Part shown: positions 52,157 to 61,658 of the stretch, piece after piece | Position numbering within the stretch: the stretch's first letter is position 1 | Layout of the letters: each line of letters starts with the position of its first letter | DNA from: Paenibacillus aquistagni | GTDB taxonomy: Bacteria > Bacillota > Bacilli > Paenibacillales > Paenibacillaceae | DNA: 64,000 bases | Reading direction: 5' to 3' | Assembly (NCBI RefSeq): GCF_900177815.1 | Contig: NZ_FXAZ01000003.1 | Location: forward strand, 372,001 to 436,000 | Made by a program: the position numbers and the translations under genes | The notes under the pieces: generated by a model | Told to the model about the DNA's origin: nothing | Database searches by the model: none | The model's input: only the letters and a program-made list of their open reading frames with translations

Positions 52157-53878
52157 ATGATAAGCCACATGACTGAACCGATTATTTCTTTTAAAAATTT
52201 CTCCTTCCAATATCGCAGCTTGTCTGAGCCTACGCTGAAGGACATCAATCTGGATATTTTTCCTGGAGAAAAGATCCTGATTGCTGGCCCGAGCGGCTCA
52301 GGAAAGTCAACCCTAGCCCATTGTATAAATGGGCTAATTCCTTTTACGTATACAGGAACGATAAGCGGAGAGTACCAGCTGAAAGGGAAGCGACCGGACG
52401 AGCTTAGTATATTTGAGATCAGCCGTACCGTGGGCACGATTCTTCAAGATCAAGATGGGCAATTTATTGGATTGTCCGTCGGTGAAGATGTTGCCTTTGC
52501 CTATGAAAATGAATGCATGCCCACGTCTGATATGAAAGCGCGCGTAGAGTCCGCGCTTGGCGTCGTGGACATGCTGCCTTATATGGAGCACAGTCCTCAT
52601 GATTTGTCCGGAGGGCAGAAGCAGCGCGTCTCGCTAGCAGGCGTGCTGTCCATGGATGTGGATGTGCTGCTCTTTGACGAGCCGCTTGCAAATCTTGATC
52701 CAGCGAGCGGCAAGCATGCGATGGAACTGATGGAGGAACTGCATCAGCAGCATAAGCAGACGATGATCATTATTGAGCATCGCGTAGAGGATGTGCTGGA
52801 GCAGCCTATCGATCGTATCATAGTGATGTCAGAAGGGCGTATTGCAGCCGTCGGCACTCCCGATGAGCTGCTTGCTTCCTCCGTCATGCATGAGCATGGG
52901 CTGCGCGAGCCGCTTTATATCTCGGCATTGAAGTATGCAGGGGTTCGCTTTCAGGCTGAAGATCATCCTTCTAAGCTTACCGAACTTAGCCGCCGTGCGG
53001 ATGTTCAGGAGAAGCTGAGAACGTGGCTTGATGATGGCGATCGCGGCATGAACATTGAGACCGCGGCACCGCTTGTTTCGATGAAGCAGGTACGCTTCTC
53101 TTATGATGGTGAAGAGGATGTTATTCAAGGCCTGTCTTTGGATATCGGCCAAGGGGAGCGAATAGCGCTGCTCGGCAACAATGGCGCAGGCAAGTCGACG
53201 CTGTCGCATTTGCTGACCGGCATTGTGAAGCCTAGCGCTGGCGAGATCTATTTCCGTGATGAACGGATCAATAAGTGGTCCATTCGACGTCGTGGCAAGC
53301 ATATCGGTTATGTGATGCAGAATCCGAACCATATGATTACCCAGCAGATGATTAAGGATGAGATTGCGCTTGGACTTCGAATGAAGGGGCTGCCTACAGA
53401 TGTCGTACAGGAGAAAGTGGAAGAGACGCTGCGCATCTGCGGCTTGTATGGATACAGAGACTGGCCGATTACCGCGCTTAGCTATGGGCAAAAGAAGCGT
53501 GTAACGATCGCGTCCATTCTTGCCATGGAGCCGGAGCTTATGATTCTGGACGAACCGACTGCTGGACAGGACTATAAGCACTATACGGAATTTATGGACT
53601 TTATCGTGGACCTTGCTGATCGCGGCATGTCCTTCCTGTTCATTACTCACGATATGCATCTTGCGCTTGAATATACAGATCGTGCGTTTGTCCTTCATGA
53701 TGGAGCCTGCATTGCCCAAGGCGAGACTTCGAATGTGCTTACGAATGTTGCAGCTATCCAACAGGCCAACTTGAAGGAGACTTCCTTGGGCGTGCTGGCT
53801 CGAGAGGCAGCTATTGATGCTCCTGAAGCCTTTGTGCGTCGATTTATTCAGCATGAAAGGAAGGGACGGCGCTCATGA
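52157..53878 (+). CDS. ECF transporter double ATPase (two ABC domains fused)
   Basis: 573 residues, start ambiguous between ATG 52157 and 52169. Two ABC domains are in tandem. Domain 1 has GPSGSGKST, LSGGQKQRVS and FDEPLANLDP; domain 2 has GNNGAGKST, LSYGQKKRVT and DEPTAGQD, so the signature of domain 2 is LSYGQ instead of LSGGQ, as common in this group. The protein energises uptake through the S and T components. It overlaps the T gene by four bases. Confidence 0.92.
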   Translation: MISHMTEPIISFKNFSFQYRSLSEPTLKDINLDIFPGEKILIAGPSGSGKSTLAHCINGLIPFTYTGTISGEYQLKGKRPDELSIFEISRTVGTILQDQDGQFIGLSVGEDVAFAYENECMPTSDMKARVESALGVVDMLPYMEHSPHDLSGGQKQRVSLAGVLSMDVDVLLFDEPLANLDPASGKHAMELMEELHQQHKQTMIIIEHRVEDVLEQPIDRIIVMSEGRIAAVGTPDELLASSVMHEHGLREPLYISALKYAGVRFQAEDHPSKLTELSRRADVQEKLRTWLDDGDRGMNIETAAPLVSMKQVRFSYDGEEDVIQGLSLDIGQGERIALLGNNGAGKSTLSHLLTGIVKPSAGEIYFRDERINKWSIRRRGKHIGYVMQNPNHMITQQMIKDEIALGLRMKGLPTDVVQEKVEETLRICGLYGYRDWPITALSYGQKKRVTIASILAMEPELMILDEPTAGQDYKHYTEFMDFIVDLADRGMSFLFITHDMHLALEYTDRAFVLHDGACIAQGETSNVLTNVAAIQQANLKETSLGVLAREAAIDAPEAFVRRFIQHERKGRRS

Positions 53879-54705
53879 GCAAGTCAGGTATGCTGTATGT
53901 AGACAAGGATACGCTGTTCCATCGCATGGACGGAGCGGCCAAGCTGATTGTTTTTGCCGTATGGACGGTGATCGTCTTCTTGTTTCAGGATTTGCGTGTA
54001 TTTGTTCCCTTGTTTGCGATTGGCCTCATTTTATTATTTCTAGCACAAATTCCGTACAAACGGATTCGCCTTCTGGTGTGGATTATGGTCGTATTCAACT
54101 TGTTCAACTCGATCTTTACGCTTTTGATTACCCCATCCTACGGCAGTGAAGTGACCGGCACAGCAACCGTTGTGCTCGATTTGGGCTATAATGTGCTTAC
54201 GCTGGAAACTTGTTTTTATGTGCTGACCTTGACGATGAAGTACATGTCGTTAATGCCGATCACGGTGCTGTTTATCTTTACGACGCACCCGACTCGCTTT
54301 GCGAGCAGCCTCAATCGCATCGGGGTGCCTTACAAGATTGCCTATGCGTTTAATATTGCATTTCGCTATGTGCCGGACCTGCAGACCGAATTCCGCAATA
54401 TCTCCAATGCCATGCAGGCAAGAGGAATGGGCTTCGGCAAAGGTGAGGGAAGCATGCGAGATCGCGTAAAGCATTTTATTTCGATCGCGATCCCCTTGGT
54501 GCAATCTTCGCTTCATCGCATTGAGGTTGTCTCCAATGCCATGGATTTAAGAGGCTTTGGGCGGCATCAGAAGCGGACCTGGTATTCCGCTACGGCCTGG
54601 AGACGGGCCGATTATATAATCGCAGCACTAAGTGTGGTGGCTATTTTGGCCGCGATTGCGGTTAGACTAAGCGGCTTTGGGCGCTTTTGGTATCCTTTTT
54701 CATAA
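53875..54705 (+). CDS. ECF transporter transmembrane (T) component
   Basis: 276 residues of the CbiQ/EcfT family with about five helices. The coupling-helix motifs with Ala-Arg-Gly are visible as SNAMQARGMGFGKG (about 182-195) and SNAMDLRGFG (about 221-230). These connect the ATPase to the S subunit. The start ATG overlaps the ATPase stop (ATGA). A terminator follows. There are no other components in the window. Confidence 0.93.
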   Translation: MSKSGMLYVDKDTLFHRMDGAAKLIVFAVWTVIVFLFQDLRVFVPLFAIGLILLFLAQIPYKRIRLLVWIMVVFNLFNSIFTLLITPSYGSEVTGTATVVLDLGYNVLTLETCFYVLTLTMKYMSLMPITVLFIFTTHPTRFASSLNRIGVPYKIAYAFNIAFRYVPDLQTEFRNISNAMQARGMGFGKGEGSMRDRVKHFISIAIPLVQSSLHRIEVVSNAMDLRGFGRHQKRTWYSATAWRRADYIIAALSVVAILAAIAVRLSGFGRFWYPFS

Positions 54706-54765
54706 GGGAAGAAGTTGGGAGCCCGGCTTGAAGCTGTTTAAGCCTTCTGATTGGATGATAACATT

Positions 54766-54793
54766 GGTGTCAGTGTATGCTGGCACCTTTTTG
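54766..54793 (+). terminator. Terminator of the ECF operon
   Basis: Stem GGTGTCAG (54766-54773) / CTGGCACC (54780-54787) with one mismatch, then TTTTTG. Confidence 0.85.
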
Positions 54794-54877
54794 TATCCCC
54801 ATACATGTTCATCTGTTCACAAAAGGGGTATTGAGCAATAGGACCTAGAAATATGCAGCTTAGAAAGGATGACGGAT

Positions 54878-56617
54878 ATGAAACGATTACATAACAGCAT
54901 TGATTACATCTTTCAGCGGTCAATCAAAACAAAATTCATCACGCTTATACTGATCCTAGCCTTCGGCTTTACCATTACGGGAATCGGCTCCTATATTCAA
55001 TCCTCCAAGCTAATTGGCGGCGTAAATGAGCTGTACAACGAGCATATGCAGTCTGTCGTGCTGACAGAGAAGATGATGGTATCCTTTAAGCAGGCTTCTG
55101 TATTCTTAGAGCGCATCCTAGAAACGGATGATGCTTCTGCCGTACAGTGGCATATCGACGATTATCACAAACAGATGAGTGATGTGGATAAGAGCTATCA
55201 AGCTTTTGTGAATGAGCATGGCGGACAGAAGCAGGCGCTCGATGAATTGGGCCAAGCTATCGGCTCCTTCAAGACAGAAGCAGAGGCCGCGATTCAGGCG
55301 GTACAAGCGCATAATAAAGAGGCCGCGAAGAAAGGATATGACGAGCAGGGTCGCTCTTTAGAAAATATCGTTTTTCGTCAGATGGAGCAGCTAGAGAAGA
55401 ACAACATGGAGCAGGCTTCTATCGTTCATGATCAGGTAACGAAGGATGCAGGCGGACGTCGGCTTATTATCATCGTCCTCTACATCGTCCTTCTTCTTCT
55501 AAGCGCTGGTGTGTCCTATGGCATCATGATCTCAATTGAGAAACCGATAGATTCCTTGCAAGCGTTGATGTCCAAGGCAGCGGCAGGTAATCTTACCGCC
55601 GAGAGCACACAATATATTCATCACGAGATGGGAAGAATATCGACAAGCTACAACGATATGCTGCAGGGTCTTCGCTCCTTAGTGCTTCACTTGAAGGATG
55701 CCGCGAATCAGCTGATTGAAGGCATCGGCAGCATTGCGGAATATACAGTCAAATCTCATGCCGCATCTGAAGCAACTGTCCAAACAATGCATCAGGCGGA
55801 AGAGGGGGCTGTAAAGCAGCAGCAGGCTACAGAAGAGTCAAGCCGCGCCATGGAAGAGATGGCAAGAGGGATTCAAGATATTGTGTATGCTTCGGGTTCT
55901 GTTATGGAGATTACCAATGAAGCAAGCGAGTTTACTGGACGTGGCTCCGAGCAGATGAAGCAGGCGATGAGTGAGATGGATCAGACCCATCATGCGGTGG
56001 AAGACGCTGTTACTAAGGTACGCCAGCTTCACGGCCACTCGAATTCGATTGGGAAAATGATCGTCATGATTCGCGAGATCAGCGCTCAGACGAGTCTGCT
56101 AGCCTTGAATGCCTCCATTGAAGCTGCACGCGCGGGCGAACATGGACGCGGATTCAGTGTAGTCGCGGAAGAAGTGCGCAAGCTGGCGGAGCAGTCGCAT
56201 GATACCACACAGCATATGGAACAGCTCATTACACAGATTCAGCGAGATACGAATCAAACCGTAGATGTCATGACAGACGTACAGACGCATGTTCAGTCAG
56301 GACAACAATCGGTTGAAGCAGCAGGCGATGCTTTCTTGAAGCTGCATCAACGGATGAAGCATATCGTCGAGCAGATTGAGAGCGTATCGGCTTCCACAGA
56401 ACAATTAAGCGCTGGCTCGGAAGAGGTTGCGGCATCCGCCGGAGAAGTATCGATGATCGCCTCGCAATCGGCTCAGGATATTCGCAACGTCGCGAAGCAG
56501 ACGCAAGAGCAGCTCGATGCGATAAGTGTGATTTCCAATACAATGGATGAGCTGTATGAGCGTGTGTACAGCTTAGAGCAGTATGTGAATGAGTTCCAAA
56601 TGGATGCGGCGAAGTGA
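54878..56617 (+). CDS. Methyl-accepting chemotaxis protein
   Basis: 579 residues from ATG 54878 (AAAGG nine bases upstream; ATG 54869 is too close to it). TM1 at about 14-36, an external four-helix-bundle sensor (about 37-190), TM2 at about 194-216, HAMP (217-270) and the signalling domain to the end. The CheA/CheW-contact hairpin is conserved: [20 protein letters not shown] and [17 protein letters not shown]. It relays ligand changes to the flagellar motor. Ligand unknown. No other chemotaxis genes are in the window. Confidence 0.94.
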   Translation: MKRLHNSIDYIFQRSIKTKFITLILILAFGFTITGIGSYIQSSKLIGGVNELYNEHMQSVVLTEKMMVSFKQASVFLERILETDDASAVQWHIDDYHKQMSDVDKSYQAFVNEHGGQKQALDELGQAIGSFKTEAEAAIQAVQAHNKEAAKKGYDEQGRSLENIVFRQMEQLEKNNMEQASIVHDQVTKDAGGRRLIIIVLYIVLLLLSAGVSYGIMISIEKPIDSLQALMSKAAAGNLTAESTQYIHHEMGRISTSYNDMLQGLRSLVLHLKDAANQLIEGIGSIAEYTVKSHAASEATVQTMHQAEEGAVKQQQATEESSRAMEEMARGIQDIVYASGSVMEITNEASEFTGRGSEQMKQAMSEMDQTHHAVEDAVTKVRQLHGHSNSIGKMIVMIREISAQTSLLALNASIEAARAGEHGRGFSVVAEEVRKLAEQSHDTTQHMEQLITQIQRDTNQTVDVMTDVQTHVQSGQQSVEAAGDAFLKLHQRMKHIVEQIESVSASTEQLSAGSEEVAASAGEVSMIASQSAQDIRNVAKQTQEQLDAISVISNTMDELYERVYSLEQYVNEFQMDAAK

Positions 56618-56792
56618 GAGACTGGAAATGGTAATGATTTTTGGTAGGATGTAAATCACAGTAAGAAATTACCTTGGAACTTGATCCCCCATGTTGTTTA
56701 AAATGGGTGTTATATTTATGCGTCTAAAGTTATAAAGCGTCAATGAAGAGCAATCATAACATCAATACAACTGGGGAGTGTTTTGTAACATC

Positions 56793-58151
56793 ATGTCTAG
56801 TCAGAAACCTAAGTCAAAGGCTTCAACAAGCACTTCAAGCGCAACGGAGCGCTTTAGTTCTGCTGGATTTATATTGGCGGCCATCGGAAGTTCTGTTGGA
56901 CTCGGCAACATGTGGAAGTTTACCTATGAGACGGGAGCGCATGGCGGAGGCGCGTTCTTCCTGCTCTTCATCATTTGCATTTTGTTGGTTGGATTGCCCG
57001 TGCTGCTGGGAGAGCTTGCGATTGGCCGTGCTGGCCGCGGGGATGCGGTATATTCCTTTGCCAAGGTAACCGGCAAGAAATGGTGGGGGATCTTTGGCTT
57101 TGTCGGCGTGCTGGCCGCGTTTCTCATCATGACCTACTACAGCACGATTGCAGGCTGGACGCTGCATTATACGGTGCAATCCTTAACAGGAGAGCTGTAT
57201 AAGAATCCAGATTATACAGCGACCTTCAGCGCATTCACAGGAAGCATGGCTCCTGTAGTATGGCAGATTGTCGTCATGCTGATTACGGGCTTTGTTATCG
57301 CCCGTGGCATATCGAGTGGGATTGAGCGATTTAATAAGATCGTGATTCCGGGCTTGCTCATTATTTTGGTCATTATGCTGGTTCGTACATTAACCCTTGA
57401 CGGAGCCGCTGAAGGGGTTCGCTATTTCCTTTATCCGGACTTCTCCCAGCTTGACTTCAAGTCAGCGTTATCCGCGCTCGGACTTGCTTTTTTCTCTTTA
57501 ACGCTTGGAATGGGCGCGATGCTCACTTACGGCGCTTATGTGGAGAAGCATCAATCGCTTCCTGCAGCAACTATTGCGGTTGGCGGAGGCGACTTGGCGT
57601 ATGCGCTGATTGCAGGCTTGATCATTTTTCCTACGATCTTCACCTTTGGCATTCAGCCGGATGTTGGTCCAGGGCTCGTGTTCGTTGCACTGCCTGCAGC
57701 CTTTGCCTCCATGCCGCTTGGCAGCCTGTTCGGCGGGCTCTTCTTTATTTTGCTCGCGATTGCAGCTGTTACTTCCTGTCTTGCGCTGATTGAGGTGCCA
57801 GTAGCATTCGTGATGCGCAAATGGAAGCTGTCTCGGCCAAAAGCGACCATCTTTGTCGTACTCGCGATGTATGTCATTGCACTGCCTTGCACCTTGTCTT
57901 CAGGCGGTGTGTTGACCGATGTGCTTGTAGGCGGCAGAAACCTGTTTGATTGGGTAGACTTTATCACAATGAATATTATGCTTCCTCTGGGAGGCTTGTT
58001 CGTTACGATTGTGGCGGGTTATGTATGGAAGCATTCCGCGGAAGAGACAGGCCTTAAGGGCAGGACGCTTCGCGTGTGGGCCTTTATCATGCGATTTGCT
58101 GCTCCTGTTCTCATCATCTTGATCTTCTTGTCTTCGATCGGTCTGATCTAG
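56793..58151 (+). CDS. Sodium:neurotransmitter symporter family (SNF) transporter
   Basis: 452 residues from ATG 56793; GTG 56778 is an alternative. Eleven to twelve membrane helices. The LeuT-fold signature is visible: FSSAGFILAAIGSSVGLGNM (about 22-41), then WKFTY. ETGAHGGGAFFLLF and ALGLAFFSLTLGMGAMLTYGAY carry the unwound helices that bind Na+ and the amino acid. Imports an amino acid or related compound with sodium. It is a single-gene unit with its own terminator. Confidence 0.93.
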   Translation: MSSQKPKSKASTSTSSATERFSSAGFILAAIGSSVGLGNMWKFTYETGAHGGGAFFLLFIICILLVGLPVLLGELAIGRAGRGDAVYSFAKVTGKKWWGIFGFVGVLAAFLIMTYYSTIAGWTLHYTVQSLTGELYKNPDYTATFSAFTGSMAPVVWQIVVMLITGFVIARGISSGIERFNKIVIPGLLIILVIMLVRTLTLDGAAEGVRYFLYPDFSQLDFKSALSALGLAFFSLTLGMGAMLTYGAYVEKHQSLPAATIAVGGGDLAYALIAGLIIFPTIFTFGIQPDVGPGLVFVALPAAFASMPLGSLFGGLFFILLAIAAVTSCLALIEVPVAFVMRKWKLSRPKATIFVVLAMYVIALPCTLSSGGVLTDVLVGGRNLFDWVDFITMNIMLPLGGLFVTIVAGYVWKHSAEETGLKGRTLRVWAFIMRFAAPVLIILIFLSSIGLI

Positions 58152-58171
58152 CAGCCTTTCCCTATAAACAT

Positions 58172-58216
58172 AGAAGCAACCCTAGCCATCCGGTCAGTAA
58201 CAGCTAGGGTTGCTTC
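58172..58216 (+). terminator. Stem-loop terminator after the SNF transporter
   Basis: GAAGCAACCCTAGC (58172-58185) pairs perfectly with GCTAGGGTTGCTTC (58203-58216), 14 bp with a 17-base loop. A short U-run is missing (ATGTTTATC follows), but the stem is strong and works on both strands. Confidence 0.8.
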
Positions 58217-58340
58217 ATGTTTATCAATAAAAAAGGGGAGAATGTCATGCTACTTACTATTCACCAACATACCGGCAGATGAAACATGCTCGTCGAAAAC
58301 TTTTTGAATCGTATAGCGTACAACGTACATAGACATTATA

Positions 58341-59597
58341 ATGGAAATTAAAACCACGCCAGCATGGCGCGAAAGCTGGAGGATCGATCGTATCATGGGC
58401 ATAACGGATCGCATCGTCATGGAAGGTCATATCTACGCGGTGAATCTTCCAGAATTGTTTATGATTATGGAAAATGGAACAAAGGAACAGTCCTTAGAAG
58501 CGGCCAACGCATGCTTTGATGATCTAATGCTGGAAGAAGCAAGCGAGAGCAAGGCAACGTATTTGATTGAACCGCTGCTTGATATGCTGTTTGTTCGCGG
58601 CAAGTCTATCGCGAAGGCAGAGATTATGTGCAGAATGAATGGCTTAATCATACAAGACATTGCTGCGGTGCAGCGCAGCTATAGGGAGCCGTGCAGCTCC
58701 GTTGCGGGAGATAGCAGCATGAACCTGTGGGAGGATAAGCAATTATTCGGTGTTGCGCCGGTGTTTGCGGCACCGCATGTTCAATCCCACTGCCGGTTTC
58801 ATGTATGGCGTGCTGCAGCCCTTGCCCGGATGGATCAACTCCTGATGCTGTTAGAAGAAGAGGAGACGGCTATTCAAGCCATCTACATGCTCCATCTGTT
58901 TCAGTGTCAGGACAAATCATTCGAAGATGCCCTGCTTGAAGTGACGCTCAATACGACATCATGGCTTGTGCGGGTAAATGGTCTCATGGCCTTGGCGGAT
59001 CTAAGACGGCGTGTTAAGCGTCCTTATAAGCCGAACATTGGCTTTGGCCAGATACATACAGAGCCGCTCTATGAGGCGATGCGAGCGGTATGCGTCTGTC
59101 TTGTGGAAGGCACCAAGACAACTTCTCATTGGGAGGCGCTAATTCATGGCGTAGCCCTGCCGCGCATGGAGAAGCTCATATTCCCATGGATGGACGGCTC
59201 GCCTGCTGCGTGCTGTGCCCAAGCGGCACGACTTGCCATGGAGGAAAAAGAGTGGCAGCAGCAGAAGCGGGCAGCGTGGTGGCAAAGCTGCTTGGATCAA
59301 ACGGTGCGATTTCATGATTTGAGGTCACGGATGGTGACGTTTGAATTTGAACAAACCGAGCTTAAGCTGGATGAGGAATGCTTGCAGTGGACATGGAACA
59401 GCCCGATGCTCGTTGCGGACAATATGCTGATGTCGCTGTTTGGCGATTATGAGCAGGATCGGATTGGAGCCTTCAGAGAGCAAAGCCATGAGGTGTGCGA
59501 AGCGTTGAGAGTCATTGTGGAGCATGCGATAGAAGTGCCCCATGCGACGAGATATGGCATGAGGCATCTGCTGCATCCTGTGCATTATACGCGCTAA
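58341..59597 (+). CDS. Uncharacterised helical protein (HEAT-repeat-like)
   Basis: 418 residues, no membrane helix and no signal peptide. Regions about 160-300 look like HEAT/armadillo helix pairs (AIQAIYMLHLFQCQDKSFED; SWLVRVNGLMALADLRRRV). Cysteines and tryptophans are more common than in the neighbours. ATG 58341 has no ribosome site; ATG 58395 has GGAGG twelve bases upstream and may be the real start. The stop lies inside a small GCGCTA/TAGCGC hairpin at 59591-59608. I do not recognise the family and suggest no function. Confidence 0.6.
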   Translation: MEIKTTPAWRESWRIDRIMGITDRIVMEGHIYAVNLPELFMIMENGTKEQSLEAANACFDDLMLEEASESKATYLIEPLLDMLFVRGKSIAKAEIMCRMNGLIIQDIAAVQRSYREPCSSVAGDSSMNLWEDKQLFGVAPVFAAPHVQSHCRFHVWRAAALARMDQLLMLLEEEETAIQAIYMLHLFQCQDKSFEDALLEVTLNTTSWLVRVNGLMALADLRRRVKRPYKPNIGFGQIHTEPLYEAMRAVCVCLVEGTKTTSHWEALIHGVALPRMEKLIFPWMDGSPAACCAQAARLAMEEKEWQQQKRAAWWQSCLDQTVRFHDLRSRMVTFEFEQTELKLDEECLQWTWNSPMLVADNMLMSLFGDYEQDRIGAFREQSHEVCEALRVIVEHAIEVPHATRYGMRHLLHPVHYTR

Positions 59598-59626
59598 ATA
59601 AATAGCGCATCCTAATCGTGCGTTAT

Positions 59627-59663
59627 GTCTTCATGTTGATGTGCCGAATAGGCATGTGAAGAC
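59627..59663. repeat. Inverted repeat downstream of the HEAT-like gene
   Basis: GTCTTCA (59627-59633) / TGAAGAC (59657-59663), with an inner CATG pair. No U-run on either side. May stabilise the 3' end of the upstream transcript. Confidence 0.4.
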
Positions 59664-59789
59664 GACGGTTGAGCTATTATAGCTAACTTGGCCCGCCTTT
59701 TGACCGCTCATCGTTCTAAACGCTTCTTCTACGAAGTGGCGAGTGATTCACAAATCGCGTCATGTCTCACGAGATGAGCTTACGGACGG

Positions 59790-59933
59790 TTAATCCGTCT
59801 TCTTTTTTTGCTGTTGAAAGGGAACGGCTGTCTTCGCTTGCTCCAAGGTATCATTTACGAAGGCCATATCTTGGTTCTTCGCTTTCATATTGGTGGTTCC
59901 CGCATAATTGCCCTTGTGTGTTTTATTTTCCAT
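59790..59933 (-). CDS. Small hydrophilic peptide (47 residues), possibly spore-associated
   Basis: ATG 59933 on the minus strand is preceded by AGAAAGGATGATGTTCC, giving AAAGGA nine bases upstream. The 47-residue product starts MENKTHKGNYAGTTNMKAKN, then has QDMAFVNDTLEQAKTAVPF, and ends in a Gln/Lys-rich QQQKKKTD. It is highly charged, lacks Cys and Trp, and has no membrane helix. This composition and length fit the small acid-soluble spore proteins and similar late sporulation peptides, but I recognise no specific family. The gene is monocistronic with no close neighbour on this strand. Longer frames on the plus strand over it have no ribosome site. Confidence 0.6.
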   Translation of the reverse strand: MENKTHKGNYAGTTNMKAKNQDMAFVNDTLEQAKTAVPFQQQKKKTD

Positions 59934-60339
59934 GGAACATCATCCTTTCTGCTTAAGAAGATTCATGGTGAGTGGGGATTCGTTCCTAGTGTGAGGATTA
60001 TGGACAAGAACTATGCTTCGGCACACATGGCGGCTGAAATTACCTATTGTTCCTTAGGCTATATAACGACAATAAGGGACATCTTCTGCTATAATGAAAG
60101 AGAAGAGAACAGATAAAACAGGATCTAGGCTTAAAAATCTAGTCAGCGGCTAGGTTTTTTTCATGTTGTTGGTTATAATGAGTAAGGAATTTTATTCGGT
60201 ATTATTTTTTTTAATGCTCGGACACGTCTGGTTACGTTGTTCATAATGATGGCTTATCACTGGAGCGGTTCGTCGGGACGCGCTCTATTCATGGGTATAA
60301 CCACTTGTAGGAGATCAACTAAGGGAGATGGATTGAGAC
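59934..60339. other. Intergenic region upstream of ychF, with promoter-like elements
   Basis: About 400 bases. It contains TATAAT at 60090-60095 followed by a hairpin with a U-run (next entry), a second TATAAT at 60174-60179, and a long AT-rich segment up to the ychF ribosome site. No coding region seen on the plus strand. Confidence 0.45.
60090..60161 (+). promoter_or_regulatory. Promoter plus hairpin/U-run: short transcript or attenuator
   Basis: A -10 like TATAAT at 60090-60095 with ACGACA 18 bases upstream is followed within 70 bases by a stem AATCTAGT (60136-60143) / GGCTAGGTT (60148-60156) and TTTTTTT. A competing GATCTAGG (60122-60129) could pair instead with the same CTAG sequences. 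This could be a short RNA or a leader with two alternative folds upstream of ychF. Confidence 0.35.
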
Positions 60340-61440
60340 ATGGCACTTAAAGCAGGTATCGTCGGTTTGCCGAACGTAGGCAAATCCACACTATTCAACG
60401 CAATTACACAAGCAGGAGCGGAATCCGCCAACTACCCGTTCTGTACAATTGACCCGAATGTCGGCGTAGTTGAAGTTCCCGATGAGCGTTTAAATAAACT
60501 GACAGAGCTTGTAACGCCAAACCGCACGGTTCCTACGGCTTTTGAATTCGTGGATATCGCAGGTCTTGTGCGCGGTGCAAGCAAAGGCGAAGGGCTTGGC
60601 AACAAGTTTTTGGCTCATATTCGTGAAGTGGACGCGATTGTGCATGTGGTCCGCTGCTTTGAAGATGAGAATATCACGCACGTTGACGGTAAAATCGACC
60701 CGATCAGCGATATTCAAACCATTAATCTTGAGCTGATTCTAGCGGATCTAGAATCGGTTGAGAAGCGTCTTGATCGCACGAAGAAAAATATGAAGAGCGG
60801 CGATAAGAAATATGCAGCAGAGGCAGCCGTGCTTGAGAAGCTGAAGGAAGCCCTCTATAACGATATGCCAGTGCGCAGCGTAGAGCTGAGCGACGATGAA
60901 AAGGTATTGATTCGCGAGCTGCATCTGCTCACAATTAAGCCTGTATTGTACGCAGCTAATGTTAGTGAGGATGAAGTATCCTCTGCGGACAGCAATCCAT
61001 ATGTATTGAAGGTAAAGGAATTTGCGGCTGAAGAAGGCGCAGAAGTAGTGCCGATTAGTGCAAAAGTAGAAGCTGAGATTGCGGAGCTTGAAGGGGAAGA
61101 CCGCGATATGTTCTTGGAAGAGCTCGGCTTGGAGGAATCCGGTCTGAACCGCTTGATCAAGGCTGCTTATCGCTTGCTGGGATTGTACACGTACTTCACA
61201 GCTGGCGTGCAGGAAGTGCGTGCTTGGACGATTCGCAAGGGGATGAAGGCGCCTCAAGCGGCAGGCGTGATTCACACGGACTTCGAACGAGGCTTTATTC
61301 GCGCCGAGGTAGTATCCTATGACGATCTAGTCGCAGCAGGCACGATGGGCGTAGCTAGAGAGCAAGGCAAGCTAAGACTCGAAGGCAAGGAATACGTGGT
61401 GAACGACGGCGATGTGATGCATTTTAGATTCAACGTCTAG
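60340..61440 (+). CDS. ychF: Obg-family ATPase/GTPase YchF
   Basis: 366 residues, the normal length. G1 is [15 protein letters not shown], with the family-specific [20 protein letters not shown]3 is [20 protein letters not shown]; a coiled coil at about 130-180 and the C-terminal TGS domain (about 280-366, from [18 protein letters not shown] to DVMHFRFNV). YchF binds ATP rather than GTP in studied members and interacts with ribosomes and stress responses. ATG 60340 has AAGGGAG upstream. Single gene. Confidence 0.97.
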   Translation: MALKAGIVGLPNVGKSTLFNAITQAGAESANYPFCTIDPNVGVVEVPDERLNKLTELVTPNRTVPTAFEFVDIAGLVRGASKGEGLGNKFLAHIREVDAIVHVVRCFEDENITHVDGKIDPISDIQTINLELILADLESVEKRLDRTKKNMKSGDKKYAAEAAVLEKLKEALYNDMPVRSVELSDDEKVLIRELHLLTIKPVLYAANVSEDEVSSADSNPYVLKVKEFAAEEGAEVVPISAKVEAEIAELEGEDRDMFLEELGLEESGLNRLIKAAYRLLGLYTYFTAGVQEVRAWTIRKGMKAPQAAGVIHTDFERGFIRAEVVSYDDLVAAGTMGVAREQGKLRLEGKEYVVNDGDVMHFRFNV

Positions 61441-61533
61441 CAAGGGAGCTGGGCTGGCATCTTCATGTGTGGCATGAGCGATGCATGGAGAGCTTGAACC
61501 ATGTCTTGCTGCTGGTTGAATCAAGGCCTGAAT

Positions 61534-61574
61534 GAAGGTGAAGCTGCTGCATCGACAGGCAGCAGCTTAACTTC
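61534..61574 (+). repeat. Strong hairpin between ychF and prfA
   Basis: GAAGGTGAAGCTGCTGC (61534-61550) pairs with GCAGCAGCTTAACTTC (61559-61574), with a single bulge. No U-run follows. A second stem AGGTGC/GCACCT is at 61596-61601 and 61610-61615. They may be a terminator with poor tail, or leader structures of prfA. Confidence 0.5.
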
Positions 61575-61658
61575 GTTGTGAGCCTCTAAATATCGAGGTG
61601 CGATAGAAAGCACCTCCTGCACGATAACACGTACTATAGATGGAGAGGTGAACGGATC

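Noticed and set aside
59808-60116. 102-codon plus-strand frame over the small minus-strand gene
   Set aside because: No ribosome site, and the opposite strand gives a better small gene with a proper site.
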